NCBI GenBank assembly: GCA_030833825.1
Contig: JAURGL010000115.1
Span: 1-5,140 of the forward strand
From: Vulcanococcus sp. SFB_649D_100_25
GTDB taxonomy: Bacteria; Cyanobacteriota; Cyanobacteriia; PCC-6307; Cyanobiaceae
Length of the DNA stretch: 5,140 bases
Direction of reading: 5' to 3'
Below the pieces are notes generated by a model. It had not been told where the DNA came from, made no database searches, and saw only the letters and a program-made list of their open reading frames with translations. A program made the translations under genes and the position numbers. Positions 1 to 5,140 of the stretch are shown here, piece after piece. The stretch's first letter is position 1. Every line of letters starts with the position of its first letter.

Positions 1-3000
1 AATGGGGATCGCACCAGCGTCAAGCGCAGGCGGCGCTGCAGATCGGAGGATGGGTGGAACAGGGCAAGGGCACCGCTGCCACTCAGGCGACCCTTCTCGC
101 CCACACGGGCCGTGAGGCTCTGCAGCTCCAGGGAGGAGAAATCAAACAGAAAGACGGCATCGAGATCCTGCAGCCGCTGTCCAGCCAGCTCCAGATCCCC
201 ATCACTGAAGCGAAGGAAGCCGTTCGCCACCGGCTGCAGCAATGAGCCCCGCACCAACAGCTGAAGATCGGCACTGCCCTGGCGCCACTGCACTCCAGGG
301 CCGGCGAGATGGGAGAGGAACCGCAGACCATCGCCGCGGCTACCCAGCCTGAGTTCCAGCCCCTGCTTGGAGGCAATCAGTGGGATCTGCCCCTTGAGAT
401 CAACCGCCTCAGCGGAGCGACCACTGCGAAGCAGCCAATCCAAGGTGAGCAGATCTCCCTGCAGGCTGACCTCGCCACGCTCCAGCTGAAGGGGCTGCGA
501 TGCAAGGGAGGCGTCCTGGAGGCTGAGGTTCAGCTCCATCTCAGTGCGCCGCCGGCCGCGGGGGAGGCTGTATCGACCCTGGGCAGCAAGCGAACCCCGG
601 AGCCCATCGGGCACCGGCGCGAACAGGGCCAGCAGAGCGAGGGGAACCTGCTGAAGGTCAAAGCTGCCCCCATCACTGAGGGGGCCCTTCAAACGCAGTT
701 GGAGGGGCTGCTCGGTCAAGGCCTGATCACGATCAACGCCCTTCAGCCAGAGATGACCGCGTGCTGCAAGATCGATGAAGAGACGATCGGGCCTGGACCC
801 CACCAAGGTGAGATCGGCATCCATCAACCCCTGGAGATCCTGCAGGGAGGCACGCTGCGCTGCGTCGGAACGCGAGGACTGGAGCTGCTGCTGGCGGTCC
901 TGCTGAGCGAGAGCCAACGCCTGCAGTTGCTGCGCGATGGTCCAACCCTGCGTGTTGATGGCAAAGCTGGCGAGGTCTGCGGCGCGCCCACTGGCTGGCG
1001 GAGGCAATCCACGCCACTGGGGAGCCGCAGCCATCAGGTCCTGCAAGGTCCGGGAGCTGAGGCTGCGCCCCTCGAAACGCAACCAAAGGGGGCCGCCCTG
1101 CTCGCCCCTCAATTGCGCCCCAATGGATCCGCCCTCAAGCGCCCCAAAGCGTCCGCTCAGTTGAAAACGCCGATGGCGGAAATCACCGCGGGCCTGAAGC
1201 TGTCGTCCAAACAGTCCGAGCAGCTGGGGCTGCTGCACCGCCACATCGGCTCGAATCCAGAGGGGTTGCAGATCAAGCAGCCCCTGACCGGAGAGCAAGC
1301 CCGCCAGGGGCTGATGCGCCGCCTGGGGCCAGAGGGCCAGCTGCACTCCACTCAGGGGAAAGCGCTGGGCGCTCCAGCTGTAGCGGCGTGGCGTTCCAGC
1401 GAACAGCAAAACGCCATCACCGCGCTGCAGGCGAACCTGCGTCGGGAGCCAACGGCGATCCAGCTGCGCCCGCAGAAGCCCCGGCACAGGGGAGGCTTCG
1501 GGGCTGAGCTCCAGCTGGGCACCACCTCTGCGGCTGCCCTGAATGCGTCCACTCCAGGACTCGCTGACCCATAGGGGACCAACCCCGGGGTTCTGCACCC
1601 GTAGCTGCAGATCGGGCCTGAGCTCCTGCAGCGGTCCACTCACCCGCCCCCTGGCATTGAGGCTCCCCTGCAGGCGACTTCCCACCAGGGCACTGAGCCT
1701 GGAAACGGGAAAATCCCGCAGATCCAGCTCGAGCTGCAGCGGATCTGGAAGCTTGTCCTGCAGACGCAGCTGCCCCTGGGCCTGAAGGTAGGGGGAGGCC
1801 AATCGCTCGAGAGCAATCTGACCAGGACGCCAGCTCAGCTGGGCGCTCACGGAGCCCAGCAGTGGATTGGCGCTCTGCTGAAGGTCCAAGCGCAACTGCG
1901 GCTGACTCCACCCCCCCACCTGGCGGAGGACCGCCTGCAGCTGGGGCTGACGACCGAGCAACGGACCCCATACCTTCTGTTGCTTCGGTCCAAGCCATAG
2001 TCCTTGGCTGCGCAACACCAGCTGTGGGAGCAGCTCACCGGCGATGCGGAGCTCCCCGTCACCCTGGCGGACCAGGAGCTGGGGCAACGAGAGAGACCAA
2101 CGCTCACCCTTGCGCAGACGGGCGTTTGCACGCAGGGCGAGGCCATCACGGAACTGCCCATCGAGATCCAGGGTGAGATCCCGCCAGGGGCCCCTGAGCT
2201 GGAGGCTGAGCCGCTGCTGGTCCTGGGGACGGCGCGACTGGCGCGTGCGGGCCTGCAGGGTCAGTTGCAGGTCACCGCTGCGCTCCCCTGTGAGCTGAAA
2301 CGCACCCTGGAGCTGACCATGCCAGGGGCCCGCCTCGAGCGTGGAGGGCGCCAGCCGTAGCTCCCGCGGACTGCAGCGCAGATCAAGGCTCGAGGCTTGC
2401 AGAGGTTGCGGCAGCGCTGGGGAGCTCCAGCGGACCTGCTGCGCCCGCAGCTGGCCCTGACAGCGCGTGGAGTTAAGCGTGCTCTCCAGACTCAACTGCC
2501 CGAGGAGGCGCCCCTGGAAGCGACCTTGAAGCTGGGACTGCAGCGCCTCGGGGAGGAGCGGCAACAACGGCTCGAGCGCGAGTTGGTTGGCCTGCAGCTG
2601 CACGCGCCACTGCTTCGCGTGCCAGTTGGAACGCAACGCGAAGGCCAGGCTCCCCTGCCGCTGCTGAACAACCTGCACCTTGGTCACCAGTTCACGGCGC
2701 CGCAGATTGAGGTTCAGCGAACCATCAAAACGCCGCTCCAATGGCGCCCCGCGGGCGGCATGCAGATTGAAGCGGGCTGGACCATCAAGGCTGAAACGCA
2801 GACCAAGACGGGGCTGTCTGGCAGGGGGTGGAGTCAGCCCCAGCTGCCAAAAGGAGCCCTTGCTGTTGCGACGCAGCTCGACCACACCATCGGCAATCCG
2901 GAACTGCAGCACAAGGTTGCGCTCCAGCAGGCTGGCGAGGGGAGCAACGCGAACGGAGACAGCCCTGGCCTCAATCGTCGAGGGATTGTCTGGTCCGGGC

Positions 3001-3281
3001 AGAAAACGACTTGGGCCCGCCGCCAGACCAAGCGGACGAAGCCCCGCATAGGGACCCAGCCTGAGGGGATGACCCATGGAGCGACTGGCCAGGGCTTCCA
3101 GCCAGGGCTTTCTCAGGTCGTACTGCCAGCCCACGACGCGATCGAGGGCAGTCCAGGTCAGGGCGACCCCGCCCACCGCCAGAAACACCACTGGCAGGGA
3201 GGAGGCCAAGGGCCCGCGCGCTCGGAGAGTCAGTCGGCGGCGCGGCAGGCCCGTGGGTCTTGGGGACTCGGAAGGGCGCAA
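1..3281 (-). CDS. tamB: TamB/DUF490-family envelope protein (TIC236-like), N-terminal part; C-terminus beyond the window
   Basis: Reading the minus strand gives an open frame of 1093 codons with no stop, from a TTG at 3281-3279 to the left edge. TamB is an inner-membrane-anchored, periplasm-spanning beta-rich protein that works with Omp85-family outer-membrane proteins or in lipid transport; the chloroplast relative is TIC236. An Arg-rich N-terminus (residues 8-22) precedes one membrane helix (about 25-46). Next comes a block typical of cyanobacterial TamB: RLGPYAGLRPLGLAAGPSRF (74-93) and a segment around 109-148 including FRIADGVVEL and RRNSKGSFWQLG. After that the protein is a long series of short amphipathic beta strands rich in Leu, Gln and Arg, as expected of a beta-groove. 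A Gln-rich, probably helical stretch lies at 783-818. The conserved C-terminal TamB domain should lie off the left edge. The TTG start has no clear Shine-Dalgarno; an in-frame TGA at 3296-3294 limits upstream choices, and the first in-frame ATG (3077) would lose the membrane helix. Family is confident, exact start is not. Confidence 0.88.
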   Translation of the reverse strand, partial: MRPSESPRPTGLPRRRLTLRARGPLASSLPVVFLAVGGVALTWTALDRVVGWQYDLRKPWLEALASRSMGHPLRLGPYAGLRPLGLAAGPSRFLPGPDNPSTIEARAVSVRVAPLASLLERNLVLQFRIADGVVELRRNSKGSFWQLGLTPPPARQPRLGLRFSLDGPARFNLHAARGAPLERRFDGSLNLNLRRRELVTKVQVVQQRQGSLAFALRSNWHAKQWRVQLQANQLALEPLLPLLPEALQSQLQGRFQGRLLGQLSLESTLNSTRCQGQLRAQQVRWSSPALPQPLQASSLDLRCSPRELRLAPSTLEAGPWHGQLQGAFQLTGERSGDLQLTLQARTRQSRRPQDQQRLSLQLRGPWRDLTLDLDGQFRDGLALRANARLRKGERWSLSLPQLLVRQGDGELRIAGELLPQLVLRSQGLWLGPKQQKVWGPLLGRQPQLQAVLRQVGGWSQPQLRLDLQQSANPLLGSVSAQLSWRPGQIALERLASPYLQAQGQLRLQDKLPDPLQLELDLRDFPVSRLSALVGSRLQGSLNARGRVSGPLQELRPDLQLRVQNPGVGPLWVSESWSGRIQGSRRGGAQLELSPEASPVPGLLRAQLDRRWLPTQVRLQRGDGVLLFAGTPRRYSWSAQRFPLSGVQLALWPQAAHQPLAGLLSGQGLLDLQPLWIRADVAVQQPQLLGLFGRQLQARGDFRHRRFQLSGRFGALEGGSIGAQLRGEQGGPLWLRFEGRSLSSRTLQDLMAAAPQWRGLPPPASGRAADLASFAINTQGWTIAQQLQALALAQQDRQQQLQSSRSDAAQRASLQDLQGLMDADLTLVGSRPDRLFIDLAARGHLWLKGVDRDQALTEQPLQLRLKGPLSDGGSFDLQQVPLALLALFAPVPDGLRGSLAAQGRYSLPRGRRRTEMELNLSLQDASLASQPLQLERGEVSLQGDLLTLDWLLRSGRSAEAVDLKGQIPLIASKQGLELRLGSRGDGLRFLSHLAGPGVQWRQGSADLQLLVRGSLLQPVANGFLRFSDGDLELAGQRLQDLDAVFLFDFSSLELQSLTARVGEKGRLSGSGALALFHPSSDLQRRLRLTLVRSP

Positions 3282-3287
3282 TATAAA
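3260..3287 (+). promoter_or_regulatory. Possible promoter for ycf51
   Basis: TTGGGG at 3260-3265 and TATAAA at 3282-3287 are separated by 16 bases and would place a transcription start near 3294, about 20 bases before the ycf51 ATG. The -10 match is fair and the -35 match is poor. The A/T-rich patch stands out in otherwise GC-rich DNA and overlaps the proposed tamB start codon. This is inference from sequence only. Confidence 0.25.
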
Positions 3288-3314
3288 GGCGTTTCAAGGT
3301 CTGGGACATTCCCG

Positions 3315-3788
3315 ATGCGCGCCGATCCCCTCTTGCTCACAGCTGGCGAATGGCTGGGGATCGCGGGCGGCGGCCTGCTGGTGTTGACGCTGGTGGCGTT
3401 CCTGGCGCGTTGGGGCTTTCGCTTTCGCCTCGTGGGGGTCACCAGCTTCACGGTGCTGCTGTCCCTCTCCTGCCTGGCCTTCGCTGTGAGCTACGCCCCC
3501 CGCGTGGCCATTGAAGGGGCGGTGAGCGTCCCGGTTGTGTTCGACAACGGTTCGGATCTGGTGGTGGCTGCAGCCCCGGCCGACCTGCCGGCGTCCAGCT
3601 ATGGGGCCACGGTGGAGCAGGTGGCTCGCAATCTCAGGGGGAGCGGGCGCAAGGGGCCCGTGACCGAGGTGCGGCTGCGCCGAGTCGAGTCCCAGGGCGG
3701 CGGCAGCGATCGCCCCGTCATCCTGGCCAAGGCTCAGCGCACCTGGGCCGACGGGACGGTGCTGGTGAGCAGCAGCGCAGGCCGTTGA
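3315..3788 (+). CDS. ycf51: Ycf51-family membrane protein (DUF2518)
   Basis: The gene encodes 157 residues. Two hydrophobic segments (about 11-31 and 39-60) flank a short basic turn, RWGFRFR (32-38). They are followed by a soluble domain of about 95 residues. Features I recognise from the Ycf51 family are the FRLVGVTSFTVLL stretch after the turn, the VVFDNGSDLVV motif (about 73-83), a GATVEQVARNL helix (about 98-108) and the SGRKGPVTEVRLRR strand. Family members in cyanobacteria and algal plastids have no established function. The ATG at 3315 is chosen because it immediately precedes the first hydrophobic segment. The frame stays open upstream to an ATG at 2397, but that extension is antisense to tamB and not a real N-terminus. 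The only Shine-Dalgarno-like stretch is AAGG, some 14 bases or more upstream, and a small inverted repeat, GGGA-CAT-TCCC (3303-3313), abuts the start. The stop overlaps the next gene. A HIP1 octamer lies inside it at 3706-3713. Confidence 0.85.
   Translation: MRADPLLLTAGEWLGIAGGGLLVLTLVAFLARWGFRFRLVGVTSFTVLLSLSCLAFAVSYAPRVAIEGAVSVPVVFDNGSDLVVAAAPADLPASSYGATVEQVARNLRGSGRKGPVTEVRLRRVESQGGGSDRPVILAKAQRTWADGTVLVSSSAGR
3706..3713. repeat. HIP1 octamer palindrome
   Basis: A perfect GCGATCGC lies within the ycf51 coding sequence. This highly iterated palindrome is abundant in many cyanobacterial genomes, so it mildly supports the taxonomic assignment. It is the only perfect copy I found in the window, so the evidence is weak by itself. 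Confidence 0.6.
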
Positions 3789-4198
3789 GCACGGCGCTCC
3801 CCTCTCCCTATCCGCTCCCAGCCCATTTCAAAAAGGAGCAGGACGTCCTGCAAGCGGCTGGCTGCAGCTGCTGGGCCTCGATCGCAGCTTTGAGCGATCA
3901 ACAACTCGATCAGCTCTCCCGCCGCGGGGGAGCCCTGGAGCGACAGCTGCGCAAGCTGCGTGGGCAGGCCCAACTGGTGGTGGAGCTGAACCTTGAGCCC
4001 TATCAGGCGGCTCTACTCCTCTACGCCGGCATTGCCAGCAGCCGAGGTCTGGCCCAAAGCTCACCACAGCAGCTGATCACCCAGCTCGGTCGACTGGAAC
4101 GTTCTTTAACGGGACTGGCCCCAGCCCGCATCACCCCCGCCGACGTCCGCGAGTGGATCAGGCGGGCCCAACAGCACATCAGTCGCTCGCTGAAGTGA
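3785..4198 (+). CDS. DUF4332-like helix-hairpin-helix protein
   Basis: The gene encodes 137 residues of predicted all-alpha protein with no membrane segment or signal peptide, so it is probably cytoplasmic. Two helix-hairpin-helix-like units can be seen. One is about 16-44, centred on VLQAAGCSCWASIAALSDQQ. The other is about 70-101, centred on LLYAGIASSRGLAQSSPQQL. Each has the family's pattern of helix, 'AG', then a 'sl..Ls...L' helix. The C-terminal VREWIRRAQ (121-129) resembles the 'v..WI.qAk' ending of DUF4332 domains. Such domains are often assumed to bind nucleic acid or protein, but no function is established here. The protein has no internal methionine. The start is TTG at 3785, which overlaps the ycf51 stop as TTGA, so translational coupling to ycf51 is likely. 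A weak GCAGG lies just upstream. The vicinal CxC (Cys27 and Cys29) in the first unit is notable but of unknown meaning. An alternative is a later non-ATG start, but that would cut into the first unit. Confidence 0.75.
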   Translation: MSTALPSPYPLPAHFKKEQDVLQAAGCSCWASIAALSDQQLDQLSRRGGALERQLRKLRGQAQLVVELNLEPYQAALLLYAGIASSRGLAQSSPQQLITQLGRLERSLTGLAPARITPADVREWIRRAQQHISRSLK

Positions 4199-4206
4199 CC
4201 CCTGCT

Positions 4207-4222
4207 ATGCGCAAAGGCGCAT
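4207..4222 (+). terminator. Small perfect hairpin after the DUF4332-like gene; possible weak terminator
   Basis: ATGCGC (4207-4212) and GCGCAT (4217-4222) form a perfect 6-bp stem around an AAAG loop, nine bases after the stop of the upstream gene. There is no T-tract on either strand, so it is not a standard intrinsic terminator. It could slow polymerase, protect a 3' end, or be chance. Confidence 0.25.
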
Positions 4223-4237
4223 CAAGCAACCTCAAAT

Positions 4238-4261
4238 GATGGTGTGACACAGAACACCATC
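4238..4261 (+). promoter_or_regulatory. Perfect 8-bp inverted repeat in the leader of the secreted-protein gene
   Basis: GATGGTGT (4238-4245) is the exact reverse complement of ACACCATC (4254-4261), with an 8-base spacer. A nested odd palindrome, TGTG-A-CACA, lies at 4243-4251. The element ends 15 bases before the ATG at 4277. It could be a dimeric repressor or activator operator, or an mRNA stem near the ribosome site. It matches neither the NtcA site (GTA-N8-TAC) nor a full CRP site. A regulatory role is inference. Confidence 0.35.
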
Positions 4262-4276
4262 GCTGACGTTCAAGCC

Positions 4277-4567
4277 ATGAACAAAGCCGGGCTCGGTGCA
4301 CAACTCAAAGCCTTGATGTTGGCTTCCGCCCTTTTGGGCGTGGTCTCTCCGGTGTGGGCCAATTCCAGCCTGCTGGAATCAGTCAAGAAGAACCCTCAGA
4401 AAGCCAAGGCTCTCTGCAGCGAATTACGTGCGCTCAATGCCCAGGGGCTCTCTTACAACTCCCCTCCGGCCGTCGCGCAGATTGCAAAACAGCAGGACCT
4501 AACGACGACGGACGCGGAGATTCTCTCCACCTATGTGGTGGGTCTCTACTGTCCCGACATCCGCTGA
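4277..4567 (+). CDS. Small secreted protein of unknown function with two cysteines
   Basis: The gene encodes 96 residues. The N-terminus is a clear Sec signal peptide: Lys3 and Lys11, a hydrophobic core (about 12-23, ALMLASALLGVV), then SPVWA with predicted cleavage after Ala28. The mature part is about 68 residues and mostly helical, with Cys47 (in KALCSEL) and Cys92 (in GLYCPDI), which could form a disulfide in the periplasm or outside the cell. The ending TDAEILSTYVVGLYCPDIR looks like a conserved family signature, and similar small exported proteins are seen in picocyanobacteria. There is a faint likeness to the mycobacterial DUF732 layout, which also ends in a 'yCP' motif, but I do not claim homology. 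The ATG at 4277 is preferred over an in-frame GTG at 4244, because that start adds 11 polar residues before the signal peptide and sits inside an inverted repeat. Neither start has a good Shine-Dalgarno. A hydrolase gene follows after nine bases. Confidence 0.72.
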   Translation: MNKAGLGAQLKALMLASALLGVVSPVWANSSLLESVKKNPQKAKALCSELRALNAQGLSYNSPPAVAQIAKQQDLTTTDAEILSTYVVGLYCPDIR

Positions 4568-4576
4568 TCAGCCCCA

Positions 4577-5140
4577 GTGGCGGTCTTCGACGAGCGGGTC
4601 ACCTGCTCAGACGGCATCACCCTGCTGAGCAGGGTCTGGACTCCTGAGGGCACAGGCCCTTGGCCGTCCCTGCTGATGCGTCAGCCCTACGGCAGGGCAA
4701 TCGCCTCAACCATCACCTACGCCCATCCCTCCTGGTACGCCAGTCACGGCTTTGCCGTGGTGGTGCAGGACGTCCGAGGTCGCGGGGACTCGGAAGGGAC
4801 CTTTCGGGGGTTTCGCCAGGAGGCCGAGGACGGCTCCACAACAGTGGCCTGGCTGCGCCAACAACCCTGGTGCAATGGACGCATTGGCACCTACGGCTTC
4901 TCCTACCAGGGGCTGACCCAACTGCTCAGCGACGATCCCCAGGCCATCCCTGACTGCCTGGCCCCAGCCATGGCCGGGCTCGATGAACGGATGCACTGGG
5001 CGAGTGAGGGGGGCTGCCACTGGTGGGCGATCGGCTTGGGCTGGGCCTTGCAGCTGGCGGCCCAGGGTTGTCAACGGCGCAGCGATGAAACCGGCTGGCA
5101 GGAGATCCGAACTGCCCTGGAGAGCGGACAGTTCCTCAAG
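4577..5140 (+). CDS. CocE/NonD-family (peptidase S15-like) alpha/beta hydrolase, N-terminal part; 3' end beyond the window
   Basis: The window holds 188 codons of an alpha/beta hydrolase related to cocaine esterase and X-Pro dipeptidyl-peptidase. The N-terminal strands read VTCSDGITLLSRVWTPEG, matching the 'v.t.DGv.L....w.P' family opening. RQPYG (35-39) supplies the Tyr that in CocE donates to the oxyanion hole, here Tyr38. QDVRGRGDSEGTF (64-76) is the family's hallmark, followed by EAEDGSTTVAWLRQQPWCNGRIG (in parts, 82-104). The nucleophile elbow is GTYGFSYQG (104-112), with Ser109 the expected nucleophile and Tyr110 the second oxyanion contributor. The catalytic Asp and His and the C-terminal jelly-roll domain should lie beyond the right edge. 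No signal peptide is visible, suggesting a cytoplasmic enzyme acting on ester or amide bonds; the substrate cannot be told. The start is GTG at 4577, the first candidate after the in-frame stop at 4565-4567. No Shine-Dalgarno is evident. Confidence 0.88.
   Translation, partial: MAVFDERVTCSDGITLLSRVWTPEGTGPWPSLLMRQPYGRAIASTITYAHPSWYASHGFAVVVQDVRGRGDSEGTFRGFRQEAEDGSTTVAWLRQQPWCNGRIGTYGFSYQGLTQLLSDDPQAIPDCLAPAMAGLDERMHWASEGGCHWWAIGLGWALQLAAQGCQRRSDETGWQEIRTALESGQFLK

Noticed and set aside
309..1574. 421-residue plus-strand open frame
   Set aside because: It is codon-aligned antisense to tamB. The Leu/Gln-rich, low-complexity product has no recognisable domain, and the minus strand here encodes continuous TamB-like sequence.
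1417..1998. 193-residue minus-strand open frame
   Set aside because: It is on the same strand as tamB but in another frame, with an Ala/Gly/Ser/Arg-rich product typical of off-frame GC-rich DNA. The tamB frame is open throughout.
3280..3285. TATATT as a -10 box for tamB on the minus strand
   Set aside because: It would start transcription downstream of the proposed TTG, and no -35 lies at proper spacing (TTGAAA is only six bases away).
2971..3309. Minus-strand frame with an ATG at 3309
   Set aside because: It offers a proper ATG near the tamB start but is in a different frame and soon gives Pro/Ser/Gly-rich sequence without TamB motifs. It is kept only as a possible sign of a 5' frameshift.
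2397..3314. Long plus-strand N-terminal extension that would fuse about 306 residues to Ycf51
   Set aside because: This part is antisense to the conserved TamB N-terminus. Ycf51 family members begin just before the first membrane helix, which fits the ATG at 3315.
4243..4258. TGTGA half-site resembling a CRP site
   Set aside because: The second half (ACACC) does not match TCACA at the required spacing.
4244..4276. GTG start giving a 107-residue version of the secreted protein
   Set aside because: It adds polar residues ahead of a complete signal peptide, starts inside the inverted repeat and has no Shine-Dalgarno.
4706..5074. 122-residue minus-strand open frame
   Set aside because: It lies opposite the CocE-like hydrolase, whose catalytic motifs are clear on the plus strand.

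Overview
The window is GC-rich, densely coded bacterial DNA that is most likely from a cyanobacterium of the Synechococcus/Cyanobium/Prochlorococcus type. The main reasons are a Ycf51-family gene (a family of cyanobacteria and algal plastids), a DUF4332-type helix-hairpin-helix protein, a TamB protein with the cyanobacterial/TIC236-like N-terminus, and one perfect HIP1 octamer (GCGATCGC, 3706-3713). This assignment comes from family knowledge and composition; no search was run.

Layout: the left two thirds (1-3281, minus strand) is one uninterrupted reading frame of 1093 codons. It is the N-terminal part of a TamB/DUF490 protein whose C-terminal end lies beyond the left edge. Only about 33 bases after its start codon (read toward the right), the plus strand begins a run of four genes in one direction: ycf51 (3315-3788), a DUF4332-like gene overlapping it by three bases in a TTGA junction (3785-4198), a small secreted protein of unknown function (4277-4567), and a CocE/NonD-family alpha/beta hydrolase (4577 to the right edge, incomplete). 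The 78-base gap before the secreted-protein gene holds two perfect inverted repeats and is the only intergenic space of note.

How the genes relate: TamB works at the envelope in outer-membrane biogenesis or lipid transport. Ycf51 is a two-helix membrane protein of unknown role, and the DUF4332 protein is probably translationally coupled to it. The secreted protein and the hydrolase are separated by only nine bases and may share a transcript. I find no mobile element, CRISPR array, RNA gene or defence system. Several long plus-strand reading frames inside 1-3280 are antisense shadows of tamB, kept open by its codon choice. The least explained parts are the small two-cysteine secreted protein and the inverted repeat in its leader.
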